Shown here: piece by piece, positions 43,539 through 55,980 of the stretch
Position numbering within the stretch: the first letter of the stretch is position 1
Layout: each line of letters begins with the position of its first letter
Origin: Candidatus Doolittlea endobia
Lineage (GTDB): Bacteria > Pseudomonadota > Gammaproteobacteria > Enterobacterales > Enterobacteriaceae
Assembly (NCBI RefSeq): GCF_900039485.1
Contig: NZ_LN999833.1
Span: 744,001 to 808,000 of the forward strand
Direction: 5' to 3'
Length of the DNA stretch: 64,000 nucleotides
The notes under the pieces: generated by a model
Seen by the model: only the letters and a program-made list of their open reading frames with translations
Database searches by the model: none
Told to the model about the DNA's origin: nothing
Program-made: the position numbers and the translations under genes

Positions 43539-44285
43539 TCATTGCCTGTATTACATAATCGGGTCCCTAGTCAGGAATTATGAGTGCGTATGTTATTCGC
43601 TGAAAGCGGGATACGTACTGCCGTCTCTTTTTACCACTATTTGTAGCCTGAAGATCCACAACCTTTCCGAGATGATCGCTATTGAAAATTCACTGCGTTG
43701 CAGGTTTTTAGCCGCATTTATATCACCTAGCTGAATGGATTAATGCACAAATCAGCGTACCGAAAAGTTATTTTAACGCTATACGTGAGGCGCAGCATGC
43801 TGCATACCCGAAACTGAATGGGCATTCGGTTGATGCTGCCTTGGACGACGACGGGAAATCTTTCTTGGCGCTGCGCGTATAAAGGTGCGACTGTGGATTG
43901 TCGCTGACGGTTTAACGACGTTCAATCTCCGGCGCACGTCGGCCACTACTTGAAAGTGGAAGAGATCAATGCCTTGGCGGACGATCCGCAAGCGCTTTTG
44001 TTGACATGCGCAATCGCTACAAATATGAGATAGGTCATTTTGACCAGGCTATTGAAATTTCTAAACAAAAAATCATAATGTATTATACCAGTTGTGAAAA
44101 GCCAGCGCCTGGATTATCGAATTCGTGTGTCACGGACGGAAACGAGGTTTGCCTCTGAGCAACGTTTTGCTGTAGTATGTCAGGAAGATCTGTTTTTGTC
44201 GCTGCCTTAGCAGCGTGCACGTTGCGCCGTTGGGAAAACGGGATAAAGATCTTTGATAAATCTCGTGAGCACATATCCGTAAAGG
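43539..44285 (+). pseudogene. trhO: tRNA uridine(34) hydroxylase (TrhO/YceA) remnant
   Basis: Rhodanese-family enzyme for 5-hydroxyuridine at tRNA position 34. Blocks recovered across frames: LPVLHNRVPSQEL near the start (E. coli MPVLHNRISND), SFYHYL, DDDGKSFLALR, HVGHYLKVEEINALADDPQ then ALL (NVGEYLQAAEVNAMLDDPD), KYEIGHFDQAIEI, and at the end QRARCAVGKTG then KIFDKSREHIS ([20 protein letters not shown]). The rhodanese active-site loop with its Cys was not found; much of the centre is deleted. Many shifts and stops are present, so it is clearly nonfunctional. Confidence 0.88.
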
Positions 44286-44625
44286 CTACCCATCAATGAT
44301 GCCATGATGCCAACGCAGATACTTTCAAGGGAAAGTAAAGCGAGTTTTTTATTGCAGCGACAATCTTGCTTCTTTCCAAGAAGCTTTGGCCTGAAGTCGT
44401 TTCTGCTGCGTATCTTCGCTTGTGTGACTTGTGACCACTGACCACTTTCTTGTCTCGCGGATGCGCCGCCATTTAGCCTCACTTAGTTAGGCATTGAAAG
44501 CTCAGGCGATACGGGCATATATTGCCCGCCACCTCTGCCAGAAAATTGCCTTTATCGGCTTTACTACATCTGTAATACTACAGATGTAGTAAAGCGTAAT
44601 ATTTTCATCACTAACGAAAACGAAA
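44286..44625. other. Spacer downstream of deaD with a perfect hairpin
   Basis: About 340 bases between the trhO remnant and deaD. The only structure is the inverted repeat at 44558-44595, listed separately. No gene recognised. Confidence 0.5.
44558..44595 (-). terminator. Perfect 17-bp hairpin after deaD
   Basis: Arms GCTTTACTACATCTGTA (44558-44574) and TACAGATGTAGTAAAGC (44579-44595), perfectly complementary with a 4-base loop, 30 bases past the deaD stop. It has no U tract on the minus strand, so it may act as a 3' stabilising or weak terminator structure. Confidence 0.5.
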
Positions 44626-46395
44626 CTATCGCAACAACGATATCCGGTTAGGTAGGAGACGCCCGCCATCCCGGCGTTCACCGCTATAATTTCCACGACC
44701 GACACTCGGACTACTGCGACGTTCGCTGCCGCGCGATTGCGTTTCGCCGACGAACTGCATATTTATCGGTTTGTTGAAAATACGCGTACGAGTGAAGTGA
44801 GACAACATTTCACTCGACATGCTCTTCGGCAGTTCTATGGTCGCGTGCGAGGCGAATAATTTAATATTTCCAATATAGCGACTGCTGATATCTCCTTCGT
44901 TGGCAATCGCGCCGACGATATGACGGACTTCAACTCCATCGTTACGGCCTACTTCGATACGGTAGAGATCCATTGCGCCTAGATCGCGACGTTCACGGCG
45001 CGCTGGACGTTTGCTGCTTTCCCGGTACGTGTCGCGCTCACGGAACTCGCGGCGCGGGCGACGCGCAATTACCGGATCTGACGGCAGGATCAGTGGGCGT
45101 TCGCCTTGAGCCATTTTTAAAAGCGCCGCCGCCAACATTTCCATATCAGGTTCTTCCGTCGGCTGTAATTTTACCAGCAGTGCGCGGTATATATCAAGAT
45201 CATTACTTTCCAGCTGATTTTGCACCTTAGCGGCAAACTTAGCTAAGCGACGGGTACTCAGCACTTCAGCGGTCGGTAGATCTACTTCCGGGATGGTTAA
45301 TTGCATAATGCGCTCAATATTGCGCAGTAAACGGCGCTCACGGTTTTCCACGAATAACAGCGCTCGTCCAGCACGGCCAGCACGGCCGGTACGCCCGATA
45401 CGGTGTACGTAGGATTCGGAATCTATCGGAATATCATAGTTTATCACCAGGCTGATACGATCAACGTCCAAGCCGCGAGCCGCGACGTCAGTAGCAATTA
45501 GAATATCCAAGCGGCCGTCCTTCAAGCGATTCAGCGTTTGCTCGCGTAGCGCTTGATTCATGTCACCATTCAAAGCGGCGCTATTATAACCGCTACGTTC
45601 AAGCGTTTCTGCCACTTCTAAGGTCGCATTTTTAGTTCGCACAAAAATAATGGCAGCGTCAAAATCCTCCGCTTCCAGAAAACGCCCTAACGCTTCATTT
45701 TTTCGTATACCCTGAACTGTCCAGTAACTCTGGCTGATATCAGGACGGGTATTCACGCTGGATTGAATGAGTACTTCCTGCGGCTCATTCATAAATCGGC
45801 GAGTGATGCGGCGAATTGCTTCCGCCATAGTAGCGGAAAACAGCGCGGTTTGATGCTCTGCTGGCACCTGTGCCAAAATGTTTTCAACGTCTTCAATAAA
45901 ACCCATACGCAGCATTTCATCGGCTTCGTCTAGCACCAGTCCGCTCAAATTAGACAAATCCAGTGTACCGCGTTTTAGATGATCAAGCAGACGACCCGGC
46001 GTGCCAACCACGATCTGCGGACCTTGACGCAACGTGCGTAATTGCACGTCATAACGCTGCCCACCGTACAGAGCAATTACGTTGATCCCTTGCATATATT
46101 TGGCGAAATCAGTGAAAGCTTTTCCTACCTGTACCGCTAATTCACGAGTCGGTGCTAGAACTAGCACCTGCGGCGCGGCCAGTTCAGGTTTGATATTCTG
46201 TAACAACGGCAGGGAAAAAGCTGCGGTTTTACCACTGCCGGTTTGCGCCATCCCCAGTACATCGCGGCCTGCCAGCAGATGTGGGATGCAGGCAGATTGA
46301 ATGGGCGACGGATTCTCATAACCGAGCTCAGTCAGCGCATTAAGGATAGGAGCTTTCAGCCCTAGAGCGGCAAAAGAGGTTACTACTTTAGACAT
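44626..46395 (-). CDS. deaD: ATP-dependent RNA helicase DeaD (CsdA)
   Basis: DEAD-box helicase used in cold-adapted ribosome assembly and mRNA decay. The product has 589 residues against 629 in E. coli. Motifs: Q motif [14 protein letters not shown], Ia [31 protein letters not shown], then a C-terminal RNA-binding domain ([30 protein letters not shown]). The arginine/glycine-rich tail is cut to a short SGERRDGGR ending [10 protein letters not shown], about 40 residues shorter than E. coli. The start [14 protein letters not shown] at 46395 aligns with MAEFETTFADLGLK. It follows pnp in enteric order with nlpI missing between. Confidence 0.96.
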   Translation of the reverse strand: MSKVVTSFAALGLKAPILNALTELGYENPSPIQSACIPHLLAGRDVLGMAQTGSGKTAAFSLPLLQNIKPELAAPQVLVLAPTRELAVQVGKAFTDFAKYMQGINVIALYGGQRYDVQLRTLRQGPQIVVGTPGRLLDHLKRGTLDLSNLSGLVLDEADEMLRMGFIEDVENILAQVPAEHQTALFSATMAEAIRRITRRFMNEPQEVLIQSSVNTRPDISQSYWTVQGIRKNEALGRFLEAEDFDAAIIFVRTKNATLEVAETLERSGYNSAALNGDMNQALREQTLNRLKDGRLDILIATDVAARGLDVDRISLVINYDIPIDSESYVHRIGRTGRAGRAGRALLFVENRERRLLRNIERIMQLTIPEVDLPTAEVLSTRRLAKFAAKVQNQLESNDLDIYRALLVKLQPTEEPDMEMLAAALLKMAQGERPLILPSDPVIARRPRREFRERDTYRESSKRPARRERRDLGAMDLYRIEVGRNDGVEVRHIVGAIANEGDISSRYIGNIKLFASHATIELPKSMSSEMLSHFTRTRIFNKPINMQFVGETQSRGSERRSSPSVGRGNYSGERRDGGRLLPNRISLLR

Positions 46396-47000
46396 GCACA
46401 CGCGCCTCATTATTTCTTAATGGCGGCCAGTCTACATACCTCGTCGTGAAAATTTTCATCTATTTTCATCAAAAGTGTGAACAGGCTCAAATTATATTTA
46501 TAATAAAACACTACACCTTCACAAAATAAAAAGGATGCAGTTTGTTGAAGTTTTATTCGTTAGCTATTGCTGGTTCGATGCTGAAAAGTTATATACCTCT
46601 TATTACTAACAACCGTCAATTCTAACAACGTTGGTTGGCGCGGCATGCTATTTGTTGCTTCTGCCTTGAGTCAACGCTTCTTTAATATTTTCAAACGGCT
46701 TTACGCACGTTATAAAAAACACAGTGCGCAGAAGCGCTCTTTGCGACCCTTTAAATCGTCCTACGATGAACGGTAGCTGATGCTATAACACAGAATAATA
46801 CCACGTTAAATACTTGTTGAATCAATCCCTGGTATAGAATTATACGTTTCAACAGGTAAGAGCATTGCATGTTATCGCTCTTAGCTTAAGTCTATCGTGC
46901 CAAACAGACTATCGCAACGAACTACTAGAAAAAGCAAGATATCATTCCATGCTCGAATAAAGACATTGGATGAACGTTCTGTCCTTTATCTAAATTAAGT
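46396..47000. other. Spacer where nlpI is expected; nothing recognised
   Basis: About 600 bases between pnp and deaD, where enterics carry nlpI. I could not recognise NlpI blocks in either strand, so it is deleted or eroded. No RNA gene seen. Confidence 0.45.
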
Positions 47001-49118
47001 TTATTTTACTTTAGGTATCACAGACTCCTGGCCGGAAGAACTAGCGTCCTTAATACTTAGGCGAATGCGACCCTGTCGGTCCATTTCCAGGACTTTAACT
47101 GGGACTGCTTGGCCTAGCGCTAGACAATCAGCCACTTTCTCTGTGCGTTTATTGGCGATCTGAGAGATATGCACAAGCCCTTCTTTGCCACCACTAATAG
47201 CAACAAAAGCGCCGAAATCTACGATGCGGGTCACTTTGCCATTATAAGTGCGGCCTACTTCGATTTCGGCGGTAATTTCTTCGATGCGACGGATAGCGTG
47301 ACGGGCTTTATCGCCGTCGGTAGCCGCCACCTTTACGGTTCCGTCATCTTCGATTTCTATTGTCGTGCCGGTTTCTTCCGTCAGCGCTCGGATAACCGAG
47401 CCGCCTTTACCAATTACATCCTTGATCTTATGGGAACTAATTTTAATAGTATGTATGCGAGGCGCGAATTCGGAAATATCGCCGCGTGGAGAACTGATCG
47501 CTCGCTCCATCACGCTTAAAATATGCATACGTGCACTCTTGGCCTGATTTAGTACTACTTGCATGATTTCGCGAGTGATACCTTCAATTTTAATGTCCAT
47601 TTGCAGCGCAGCTATACCTTCACAACTTCCAGCAACTTTAAAATCCATATCACCAAAATGATCTTCATCACCTAAAATATCAGATAATACAACAAAGTTA
47701 TTACCTTCTTTCACCAGACCCATGGCAACACCGGCAACGGCCGCTTTAATGGGCACCCCCGCGTCCATTAGCGCCAGCGACGCTCCGCACACAGAAGCCA
47801 TGGAAGAAGAACCGTTTGACTCGGTGATTTCCGATACCACGCGCACAGTATACGGGAATTCGCTAGCGTTTGGCATTACAGCTAAAACACCGCGCTTAGC
47901 TAGACGACCGTGGCCGATTTCTCGCCGTTTCGGCGATCCTACCACACCAGTTTCACCTACGCAGTACGGAGGGAAACTATAATGCAGCAAGAAGCGGTCT
48001 GTCCGTTCACCTGTCAATTCATCAATATTCTGCGCATCGCGCTCGGTACCTAGAGTAGCAGTGACCAACGCCTGAGTTTCACCTCGAGTGAATAATGCTG
48101 ACCCATGGGTGCGTGGCAATACGCCGGTTCGTATGTCCAAGCTACGAATCATATCTTTTTCACGTCCGTCAATACGCGGTTCGCCACGCAGTACACGACT
48201 ACGCACGATATTTTTCTCTAGTATCTCTAAGAGGTCCTTGATCTTATATGAATCTAATGTTTCATTTTCTACCGTTAAGGCTTCAACGACATCGGCCTTA
48301 ACAGCATCAACCGCGGCATAGCGCTCTTGTTTTTCAGTGATGCGATAAGCGTCGCCTAAACGGGACTCTGCTAGTTCGGCGATACGCACCTGCAGGTCGA
48401 CATTAACTTCTTGCGCCTGCCACTGCCATTTCGGCTTGCCGGTTTTAGCCACTAATTGATTAATGTTATCGATCACGATCTTCTGCTGATCGTGCCCGTA
48501 GACTACGGCGCTTAGCATCTGATCTTCGTTCAGCAGCTTCGCTTCAGACTCTACCATTAGAACAGCGTTCTGCGTACCGGAAACTATCAGATCCAAACGG
48601 CTTCTGATTAATTCGTCTTGAGTCGGGTTCAGAGTATACTGGTCATCAATGTAACCAATACGTGCGGCGCCAATAGGGCCGTTGAACGGGATACCGGACA
48701 AGCTCAGCGCAGCGGAAGCGCCAATTATTGCTACGATATCGGGGCTGACTTGCGGGTTAACCGAAACTACGGTAGCGATAACCTGCACTTCGTTCAAAAA
48801 ACTCTTCGGGAATAGCGGGCGGATAGAACGATCAATCAGACGAGAAATTAGTATTTCTCCTTCACTCGGACGGCCTTCTCTCCGGAAAAACCCCCCTGGG
48901 AAACGGCCCGCGGCGTAGGTTCGCTCCTGATAGTTGACAGTAAGCGGAAAGAAACTCTGTTTCTGCTTTGCTTGTTTAGCACTCACGACAGTTACAAACA
49001 CCGCTGTGTCATCCATGCTTACCATGACTGCGGCAGTTGCCTGGCGGGCCATCATACCTGTTTCTAGGGTGACGGTATACTGACCGTATTGAAACTTGCG
49101 AACAATCGGATTTAGCAA
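47001..49118 (-). CDS. pnp: Polyribonucleotide nucleotidyltransferase (PNPase)
   Basis: 3'-5' phosphorolytic exoribonuclease, trimeric, core of RNA turnover. The product has 705 residues (E. coli 711). It has two RNase PH domains ([31 protein letters not shown]; then [19 protein letters not shown] and the catalytic Asp region [19 protein letters not shown]), a KH domain ([16 protein letters not shown]) and an S1 domain ([21 protein letters not shown]). The disordered tail is slightly shortened. The gene follows rpsO, sharing the enteric rpsO-pnp arrangement with a terminator between. PcnB and DeaD, its partners in RNA decay, are in the same window. Confidence 0.98.
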   Translation of the reverse strand: MLNPIVRKFQYGQYTVTLETGMMARQATAAVMVSMDDTAVFVTVVSAKQAKQKQSFFPLTVNYQERTYAAGRFPGGFFRREGRPSEGEILISRLIDRSIRPLFPKSFLNEVQVIATVVSVNPQVSPDIVAIIGASAALSLSGIPFNGPIGAARIGYIDDQYTLNPTQDELIRSRLDLIVSGTQNAVLMVESEAKLLNEDQMLSAVVYGHDQQKIVIDNINQLVAKTGKPKWQWQAQEVNVDLQVRIAELAESRLGDAYRITEKQERYAAVDAVKADVVEALTVENETLDSYKIKDLLEILEKNIVRSRVLRGEPRIDGREKDMIRSLDIRTGVLPRTHGSALFTRGETQALVTATLGTERDAQNIDELTGERTDRFLLHYSFPPYCVGETGVVGSPKRREIGHGRLAKRGVLAVMPNASEFPYTVRVVSEITESNGSSSMASVCGASLALMDAGVPIKAAVAGVAMGLVKEGNNFVVLSDILGDEDHFGDMDFKVAGSCEGIAALQMDIKIEGITREIMQVVLNQAKSARMHILSVMERAISSPRGDISEFAPRIHTIKISSHKIKDVIGKGGSVIRALTEETGTTIEIEDDGTVKVAATDGDKARHAIRRIEEITAEIEVGRTYNGKVTRIVDFGAFVAISGGKEGLVHISQIANKRTEKVADCLALGQAVPVKVLEMDRQGRIRLSIKDASSSGQESVIPKVK

Positions 49119-49329
49119 AATGATGTCCTTTTTTTAAAGTGCGTAGCGCTTTCATCAAAGCGCCTACCGTTGTTAACTAACACCTTCTCATCGGATCCTC
49201 GCGACTAATGCGAACCTTATCTTAACGAATAAAGTTTCTTATTGCCTTGCGAACTTCAGCAATGGAAGAGTTTATTTGTCGTTCATCTCCGTTCGGAAAT
49301 GACCGACTACAGGATGAGCGTTGCCTAGA

Positions 49330-49356
49330 AGAAGGGGGCCCATACGGCCCCCTTCT
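49330..49356 (-). terminator. rpsO terminator
   Basis: Minus-strand hairpin AGAAGGGGGCC / GGCCCCCTTCT (49356-49346 and 49340-49330) with a 5-base loop, starting 19 bases after the rpsO stop and followed by a T/C-rich run. It is in the position of the rpsO t1 terminator/attenuator that separates rpsO from pnp in E. coli. Confidence 0.8.
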
Positions 49357-49374
49357 CTCCTAAAACTGTTTATC

Positions 49375-49644
49375 TTAGCGACGTAGACCCAATCCTTCGA
49401 TAAGGCTGGTGTAACGTGCCACATCTTTATTTTTCAGGTAGTCGAGCAGCTTACGACGTTGCGCGACCACATGCAACAGACCACGGCGGCTATGGTGATC
49501 TTTTTTGTGCTCTGCAAAATGGCCCTGCAAATGGCTAAGCTGAGCAGTTAAAAGAGCAATCTGAACTTCAGTAGAACCGCTGTCTTTAGCATCACGACCA
49601 AAATCAGAAACAATTTTCGATTTTGCTTTAACACTTAGAGACAT
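49375..49644 (-). CDS. rpsO: 30S ribosomal protein S15
   Basis: Early-assembly 16S rRNA-binding protein. The 89 residues equal E. coli S15 in length, with the rRNA-contact blocks [18 protein letters not shown] and [12 protein letters not shown], and the C terminus IEGLGLRR. It lies between truB and pnp as in enterics, with a terminator directly after it. In E. coli S15 represses its own translation through a leader pseudoknot; I did not establish whether that structure is kept upstream. Confidence 0.98.
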   Translation of the reverse strand: MSLSVKAKSKIVSDFGRDAKDSGSTEVQIALLTAQLSHLQGHFAEHKKDHHSRRGLLHVVAQRRKLLDYLKNKDVARYTSLIEGLGLRR

Positions 49645-49725
49645 TGTTACACCTTAAAATAACTGTAAATAGATAAGCCGATCTTTAATTCAGCTGTTTG
49701 CTTTATAGACAGTGGTATTCTACTC

Positions 49726-50682
49726 TTAGCTCGTGCTGATCGCAAGGCGATTGCGTGACCAGGCGCGCGGTTCCGCTATAAGGCGGCACGGCGTCAGCCG
49801 GCCCGCTGCAGTGATTTTTCCGATTCCGAAAAAACGCCCTACGTCTCCCTCTGTCAGGCGTACCAGACCGGCCTGTGCCGGCGCGCTAACCACTAGCGTT
49901 TGTCCAAGGCGCACTCTCGCTGAAAGATCAGACGGCAAATTAACCGCCGGCATATCCGCCACTGCGCTGTCTACTGGCAATAGCAGCGACAGAATTTCCG
50001 GTGCCTCCATCGCGTCGTTGACAATGGTTTGCAGAGCCGCGAACGTTATCATACGCCCTGCGGGATAGTGGGCAACCGTCAGTCGCCGTAGCGCCGTAAT
50101 ATGCGCGCCGCAGCTGAGACGTTCACCTAAATCATCAACGATAGTGCGGATGTAAGTACCTTTAGAACAATGAATTTCCAGTTCCACCTCCGTTAAATTC
50201 CATCGATGTAACTTCAAATCGTAGATGCAGATAGAGCGCGCATCACGCTTTACCGTGATTCCTTTGCGAGCGTACTCGTACAGCGGACGCCCCTGATACT
50301 TTAATGCGGAAAACATTGACGGCACCTGACTGATTCTACCGCGAAAGTGGCTCAGAGCCGCCTCTAATCGTGCTTTTCCCAGTGATACTGGACGGACGCT
50401 GACAATTTTACCCTCTGTGTCAGAAGTGTCGGTGCGTTCGCCGAGCCGGGCGGTGACCCGATAGCGTTTATCAGATTCTAGAAGATGCTGAGAAAACTTA
50501 GTCGCCTCGCCAAGGCAGATGGGTAGCATACCGGTTGCCAGCGGATCTAGCGCACCGGTATGCCCGGCTTTATTAGCGCGAAACAATCGCTTGACCTTTT
50601 GAACCAAGTCATTAGACGAAAGTCCAAGCGGCTTATCCAAAAGAATGATACCGTCAACGTCATAGCAACTTAGACCACTCAT
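49726..50682 (-). CDS. truB: tRNA pseudouridine(55) synthase
   Basis: Makes pseudouridine-55 in the T loop of all tRNAs and acts as a tRNA chaperone. The 318 residues are close to E. coli (314). The catalytic Asp lies in the hallmark [20 protein letters not shown], with [33 protein letters not shown] and [15 protein letters not shown] following, then a C-terminal PUA-like domain. The N-terminal basic segment differs from E. coli ([18 protein letters not shown]). Its ATG overlaps the rbfA stop by one base, so it is translationally coupled in the nusA-infB operon. Confidence 0.96.
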   Translation of the reverse strand: MSGLSCYDVDGIILLDKPLGLSSNDLVQKVKRLFRANKAGHTGALDPLATGMLPICLGEATKFSQHLLESDKRYRVTARLGERTDTSDTEGKIVSVRPVSLGKARLEAALSHFRGRISQVPSMFSALKYQGRPLYEYARKGITVKRDARSICIYDLKLHRWNLTEVELEIHCSKGTYIRTIVDDLGERLSCGAHITALRRLTVAHYPAGRMITFAALQTIVNDAMEAPEILSLLLPVDSAVADMPAVNLPSDLSARVRLGQTLVVSAPAQAGLVRLTEGDVGRFFGIGKITAAGRLTPCRLIAEPRAWSRNRLAISTS

Positions 50683-51098
50683 TAATTTTCTTGATCTTCG
50701 TTATCTGTCTTATACACCTGACTTATGCTCCTGCGTAAGCGATCATTTTGCACGACCTGGTTGACTAAATTAGTCACGCGTATACCTTTCATGAGCGAAT
50801 TATCGTAGACAAAGGTTAATTCGGGAACGACACGTAAGCGCATGACTTGACCAAGCAAGCTGCGGATGCGACCTGCTGCATCTTGCAACATCCGGACGCC
50901 GGTTTTGTCCTGTTCTGGAATTTGATCATTCAAAAAGGTAACGAAAATTTTAGCATAAGCTAGATCGCGTGACACTTTTACGTTTGAAACCGTCGTCATT
51001 CCGACGTTGAGATCTGTGATCTCGCGCTGCAAAATAATGGCTATTTCCTTTTGCATGTTCTGGGCAATGCGCTGTGTGCGATTATATTCTTTATGCAT
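50682..51098 (-). CDS. rbfA: 30S ribosome-binding factor A
   Basis: Late-stage 16S rRNA maturation and 30S assembly factor. The product has 138 residues (E. coli 133). The KH-like fold has [31 protein letters not shown] and [19 protein letters not shown] 51098 ([16 protein letters not shown], aligning with MAKEFGRPQRVAQEMQ) follows GGAG; an in-frame ATG six codons upstream was rejected. It lies between infB and truB and overlaps the truB start by one base. Confidence 0.95.
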   Translation of the reverse strand: MHKEYNRTQRIAQNMQKEIAIILQREITDLNVGMTTVSNVKVSRDLAYAKIFVTFLNDQIPEQDKTGVRMLQDAAGRIRSLLGQVMRLRVVPELTFVYDNSLMKGIRVTNLVNQVVQNDRLRRSISQVYKTDNEDQEN

Positions 51099-51166
51099 GG
51101 TAAATTCTCCAGACAAGCAGAGGACTTGTTTTTCCTTCTGTAGTGTACGTTGCTAACAATGCATTA

Positions 51167-53872
51167 TTAGGTAATGGTACGTTGGATCTCAATAATTTTA
51201 AATGCTTCGATTACGTCGCCTGAATGAACGTCATTGTAGTTTTTAACGCCAACGCCGCATTCCATTCCGTTACGCACTTCTTTGACATCATCTTTGGCGC
51301 GCCGCAGAGACTCCAGTTCACCTTCATAGATCACTACGTTTTTACGCAGGACGCGGATTTTATTGTGACATTTTAGCATGCCTTCCATCACTATACAGCC
51401 GGCGATAGTACCAAATTTCGGTGAATAGAATACATCGCGTACTTCTGCCAGACCGATAATTTCCTGTTTATATTCCGGTGCTAACATACCGCTCATTTTC
51501 TTTTTGATTTCATCAATTACATCATAAATGACCGAGTAATAGCGTAAATCCAAGTTTTCCGCTTCGATAATACGACGGGCGGATGCATCTGCTCGCACGT
51601 TAAATCCCAGTAGGATGGCGCTGGAAGCCGCTGCGAGCGTTGCATCGGTTTCAGTAATGCCGCCTACGCCAGAACCGACAATTTTCACTTTCACTTCGTT
51701 GGTAGACAACTTCTTCAGCGCATCAATAATAGCTTCAGCGGAACCTTGCACGTCAGATTTCAGCACGATATTCAACTCGGACACGTCTCCGTCGGTCATG
51801 TTAGTGAACATGTTTTCATGCTTAGATTGCTGCTGACGTGCCAGTGTAACTTCGCGGAACTTGCCTTGACGGTACAGCGCTACTTCACGTGCCTTTTTCT
51901 CGTCGCGTACTACCGCCGCTTTATCACCAACAGCCGGCACCCCGGACAGACCGAGAATCTCGACCGGAATCGACGGGCCTGCGGAAGCTACATCACGACC
52001 GATTTCATCGCGCATGGCGCGCACGCGGCCGTATTCGAACCCGCATAGCACAATGTCGCCACGATTCAGGGTGCCTTCGTTGACTAGCACAGTAGCAACC
52101 GGACCACGGCCTTTATCCAGGAAGGATTCAATAACTAGACCACTAGCCATACCGTTGCGAATTGCTCTTAGCTCCAGGATTTCCGCCTGCAGTAAGATAG
52201 CGCCCAACAATTCGTTAATACCCGCGCCAGATTTAGCGGAAACATGTACAAACTGACTTTCGCCTCCCCACTCTTCCGGAATAACGCCGTATTGAGTTAG
52301 CTCGTTCTTGACTCGATCCGGATCTGCTTCTGGTTTGTCAATTTTGTTGATCGCAACCAGCACCGGGACTTTGGCTGCTTTGGCGTGCTGAATAGCTTCG
52401 ATAGTTTGTGGCATGACGCCGTCGTCGGCGGCTACTACTAGTACTACGATATCCGTCGCCTGCGCACCTCGAGCACGCATTGCAGTAAAGGCCGCATGTC
52501 CCGGAGTATCCAGAAAAGTTACCATGCCGTTGTCAGTTTCTACATGATAGGCACCGATATGTTGTGTGATACCGCCTGCCTCGCCTGCCGCTACCTTAGT
52601 TGAACGTATATAATCTAGCAGCGAGGTTTTTCCATGATCGACATGACCCATGACGGTCACCACCGGTGCACGGAATTCAGCGGTGGCAGAGATGCCAATA
52701 TCGCGATCGGACATCACCGACTTTTCTAGTTCGTTTTCACGGCGTAAAATCACCTTGTGACCCATTTCTTCCGCCACTATTTGCGCAGTTTCCTGATCGA
52801 TCACCTGGTTGATGGTCGCCATAGCGCCTAGCTTCATCATGGCTTTAATAACCTGAGAGCCTTTCACTGCCATCTTGTTAGCTAGTTCCGCCACAGTCAT
52901 AGTTTCGCCGATGACGACATTGCGGTTTACCGCCTGCGCCGGCTTGTTAAAGCCTTGCGTTAGCGTGCTCAGTTTACGTTTGCATTTTCCGCTACGTCCT
53001 ACGGCACGTGCTTCTTCTCGATCGGCTTTAAATTCGGATAAACGACTAGTCTTTTTTTGCTTAGTCGCTTTACCGATGCGGGTACGACTTCGGCGATCGC
53101 TTTCCACGTTTCGGTCATTTTCTTCTTCAGCTTCCCTGGCATGATAGGAGGTAGAAACGTGATAATCTATGATATTTTCTTCGATCGGTTCAGGCGCGTT
53201 ATTCCAGTTGTTGCCGTGTTCTTCGGCCATACGACGCGCTTCTTCCGCAATCTGGGAAGCTTTTTCTTCAATTTTTCGACACGTTTCCTCTTCCGCTTTG
53301 CGTCTTAGCTCCGCGGTTTTGATTTCACGGCGTATTTTTTCAGCTACTCGTGATGACTTAGGCGTAGTATTGGTCTGTCGGTTAATCGATTTTTCACTTT
53401 CCATTACTACACTTTGCGTCCGTTCAACTGCCCTACATTTGATTTTATCGATCGCGCGTTTCGCTTGTTCTTCGGCGTTGCGTTTCGTTTTTTCGTAGGT
53501 TTCGCGCTTTGCCTGCTGCTGAGCTCGCTCTTTTGCTTCCTCTCTGTCATGCGCTTCTGATTTAGCCTGTTTTTGCGCTTGCGGATCGTGTTGTATATAA
53601 GTGCGCTTTTTACGCACTTCGATTTTTACCGACTTACTTTTACCGCCGGCGCTAGGAATATTCAAAGTGCTGCGCGTTTTGCGCAGCAAAGTTAACTTAT
53701 TAGGCGCTATTGTGCGATCGCAGTGCAGGTGCGCCAGTAAGATTTCTTTTTCCTGCCGGGTCACAGAGTCTACTACGGTTTTTTCAATACCCATATCAGC
53801 AAATTGCTGTATCAGGCGATCGACCGGAGTTTGCAATTCATCGGCCAGCGATTTTACGGTTATATCTGTCAT
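51167..53872 (-). CDS. infB: Translation initiation factor IF-2
   Basis: GTPase that brings fMet-tRNA to the 30S subunit and promotes subunit joining. The product has 901 residues (E. coli 890). An N-terminal IF2N domain ([20 protein letters not shown]) is followed by a long, highly charged helical linker with [17 protein letters not shown]-type repeats, a second IF2N-like domain near 325-380, then the G domain from about 400 ([47 protein letters not shown]) and the C-terminal fMet-tRNA-binding domains ([18 protein letters not shown]). The core is strongly conserved while the linker has diverged, as is usual. It is in the enteric nusA-infB-rbfA order. Confidence 0.98.
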   Translation of the reverse strand: MTDITVKSLADELQTPVDRLIQQFADMGIEKTVVDSVTRQEKEILLAHLHCDRTIAPNKLTLLRKTRSTLNIPSAGGKSKSVKIEVRKKRTYIQHDPQAQKQAKSEAHDREEAKERAQQQAKRETYEKTKRNAEEQAKRAIDKIKCRAVERTQSVVMESEKSINRQTNTTPKSSRVAEKIRREIKTAELRRKAEEETCRKIEEKASQIAEEARRMAEEHGNNWNNAPEPIEENIIDYHVSTSYHAREAEEENDRNVESDRRSRTRIGKATKQKKTSRLSEFKADREEARAVGRSGKCKRKLSTLTQGFNKPAQAVNRNVVIGETMTVAELANKMAVKGSQVIKAMMKLGAMATINQVIDQETAQIVAEEMGHKVILRRENELEKSVMSDRDIGISATAEFRAPVVTVMGHVDHGKTSLLDYIRSTKVAAGEAGGITQHIGAYHVETDNGMVTFLDTPGHAAFTAMRARGAQATDIVVLVVAADDGVMPQTIEAIQHAKAAKVPVLVAINKIDKPEADPDRVKNELTQYGVIPEEWGGESQFVHVSAKSGAGINELLGAILLQAEILELRAIRNGMASGLVIESFLDKGRGPVATVLVNEGTLNRGDIVLCGFEYGRVRAMRDEIGRDVASAGPSIPVEILGLSGVPAVGDKAAVVRDEKKAREVALYRQGKFREVTLARQQQSKHENMFTNMTDGDVSELNIVLKSDVQGSAEAIIDALKKLSTNEVKVKIVGSGVGGITETDATLAAASSAILLGFNVRADASARRIIEAENLDLRYYSVIYDVIDEIKKKMSGMLAPEYKQEIIGLAEVRDVFYSPKFGTIAGCIVMEGMLKCHNKIRVLRKNVVIYEGELESLRRAKDDVKEVRNGMECGVGVKNYNDVHSGDVIEAFKIIEIQRTIT

Positions 53873-53897
53873 GCTGTGCTTTTCCTGCTACAGTTTA

Positions 53898-55385
53898 TTA
53901 CGCGTTATCGCTAAACCAGCAAATATTGCGTGCGGCCATGATAAGCTCCCCAGCTTTTTCACTACTCAGCCCTTCAATATCTGATAGATCATCGACACCT
54001 TGTTCGGCAAGATTTTCCAGCGTACAAACACTACGCGCCGCCAGTTTTAATGCTATCTCGCACTCAAGTTCAGGCAGGTCCAGGAGATCTGTGTTCGGCA
54101 CGCTTGTGCTACGATTTTCTTTTTGTGCCAACGCAAGCGAGGTCAGCGCATTCTTTGCTTGTTCACGCAACGTTTCTACCATTGCCTTATCGAGCCCTTT
54201 AATTTCCATCAGTTCATTTATCGGTACATAGGCCAGCTCTTCAAGGGATGAAAACCCTTCTTCTACCAGCACTTTCGCAAGCTCTTCATCAATATTCAGA
54301 TTACGGGTAAAGACATCGATTGCTTCGTGGGCTTCAGCTTGATGTTTTTCTTGCAAAGCTTCTACTGTCATTACATTTAGCTCCCAGCCGCTGAGCTTGG
54401 AGGCCAACCGAACATTTTGGCCGTTTCGGCCGATAGCCTGGGCAAGATTATTGGCTTCTACCGCGATATCCATAGTATGTTTGTCCTCGTCTACCACAAT
54501 AGCCGTGACATCGGCTGGCGCCATGGCGTTGATGACAAACTGGGCCGGATTATCATCCCATAACACAATATCAATGCGCTCACCGCCTAATTCGCTTGAA
54601 ACCGCCTGAACGCGCGCACCACGCATACCTACGCAGGCGCCGATCGGATCGATGCGCTTGTCATTAGTCTTCACGGCAATTTTCGCCCGTGAGCCAGGAT
54701 CGCGTGCAGCGGCTTTGATTTCAATAACTTCCTCACCGATTTCCGGTACTTCAATACGAAATAACTCAACCAGCATTTTAGTCCGTGACCGGCTGACAAA
54801 CAGTTGCGCGCCGCGCGCTTCCGGACGGACCGAATACAACACGCTGCGGATACGATCGCCTGGACGGAAATTTTCTCGAGGTAACATGTCTTCACGGTCA
54901 ATAATCGCTTCAGCGTTACTTCCTAGATCAAGACTGATACTGTCTCGGTTCACTTTTTTCACCACGCCGGTGACAATTTCGCCTTCGTGGTTACGGAATT
55001 GATTTACTATCATTGCCCGTTCAGCTTCACGCACTTTCTGCACGATGACCTGCTTAGCGGTCTGTGTAGTAATACGGTCGAACACCACCGACTCAATTTT
55101 ATCTTCAATATAGCCGCCCAGCTGCGCTGTAGGGTCGTCAAATTGCGCCGCGTCTAGCGTAATTTCTCTGGTCGGTTGAGTCACTTTGTCCACAATCAGC
55201 CAGCGTCGAAAAGTGTTGAAGTCCCCCGACTTGCGGTCAATGCTAACGCGAACTTCGATTACTTGTTCATATTTTTTTTTTGTTGCTGTAGCCAGTGCCG
55301 TCTCTAACGCTTCAAAAATCTTTTCCCGCGGGACGGTTTTTTCATTAGACACTGCCTCAACAACAGCCAGAATTTCTTTATTCAT
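53898..55385 (-). CDS. nusA: Transcription termination/antitermination factor NusA
   Basis: RNA polymerase-associated factor that controls pausing, termination and rRNA antitermination. The 495 residues equal E. coli NusA in length: an N-terminal polymerase-binding domain ([16 protein letters not shown]), an S1 domain ([20 protein letters not shown]), two KH domains ([38 protein letters not shown]) and two acidic repeats at the C terminus. It heads the surviving part of the operon; the upstream rimP and initiator tRNA gene are eroded, so its promoter must now lie in decayed sequence. Confidence 0.98.
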   Translation of the reverse strand: MNKEILAVVEAVSNEKTVPREKIFEALETALATATKKKYEQVIEVRVSIDRKSGDFNTFRRWLIVDKVTQPTREITLDAAQFDDPTAQLGGYIEDKIESVVFDRITTQTAKQVIVQKVREAERAMIVNQFRNHEGEIVTGVVKKVNRDSISLDLGSNAEAIIDREDMLPRENFRPGDRIRSVLYSVRPEARGAQLFVSRSRTKMLVELFRIEVPEIGEEVIEIKAAARDPGSRAKIAVKTNDKRIDPIGACVGMRGARVQAVSSELGGERIDIVLWDDNPAQFVINAMAPADVTAIVVDEDKHTMDIAVEANNLAQAIGRNGQNVRLASKLSGWELNVMTVEALQEKHQAEAHEAIDVFTRNLNIDEELAKVLVEEGFSSLEELAYVPINELMEIKGLDKAMVETLREQAKNALTSLALAQKENRSTSVPNTDLLDLPELECEIALKLAARSVCTLENLAEQGVDDLSDIEGLSSEKAGELIMAARNICWFSDNA

Positions 55386-55421
55386 TCTAGTTGCCTCAAT
55401 ACTAATTGCCTCAGTAAAACG

Positions 55422-55830
55422 TTAAAGGTAGGGAAGCAGGTTATCTTTTGGATATTTTGCAAAGACAATATCTTTACATCCATTGTCACCATGATCATTC
55501 GCCATCGACTGCTTTGAGGATCCCCCCTGCAATTTATAATAGTTTTGCACTGCTATACGCGTAGTAACCAAGTTGACGTCATTTCAGGTAAATTGAGACA
55601 TAATATGAAGCGTTAAACAGCGAGCGATCCAAACCCGATAACGAGACCTCCAGGCTATAGATCACAGAGATCAGATCTTTGATGTCCAGTATCATGCTAA
55701 ATTTTGTGGTTTGCATCAGCACAATCATCAACAGTTCAACACTATTGATACAAATGCGCAGAATTAATTAATGGCCACGAATAATTCCATCCCAACAACT
55801 CAAACTTTATGTCTTCCATGAGCACGATGA
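55422..55830 (-). pseudogene. rimP: Ribosome maturation factor RimP remnant
   Basis: Directly upstream of nusA on the same strand. Blocks in order: GMELFVAIN (E. coli VGIEFIRGR), TVDDCADANHKI (NVDDCADVSHQV), then LISVIYSLEVSLSGLDRSLF (ITVAYNLEVSSPGLDRPLF), RIAVQNYYKLQGG (RMAVQNRRKWQGV), ILKAVDGE (VIKAVDGE), MIMVTMDV and at the end DNLLPYL (ANLVPHF). Several frameshifts and stops are present. The position and number of blocks make the call firm. RimP assists 30S maturation; RbfA is retained, so assembly probably continues at reduced efficiency. Confidence 0.93.
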
Positions 55831-55980
55831 GTATCTTTATTAATTTTATTTTAGACAAGCCTATCCCCAAGGCATAAAAAAGGCTAATTATCCCAGTTTC
55901 TCTGTAGCGAAATAACACAAAGTCGAAAAGCGGGGCATCAAGTGAGTGGACTCTATTTTAAAAGCCCTGTAAGGAATATA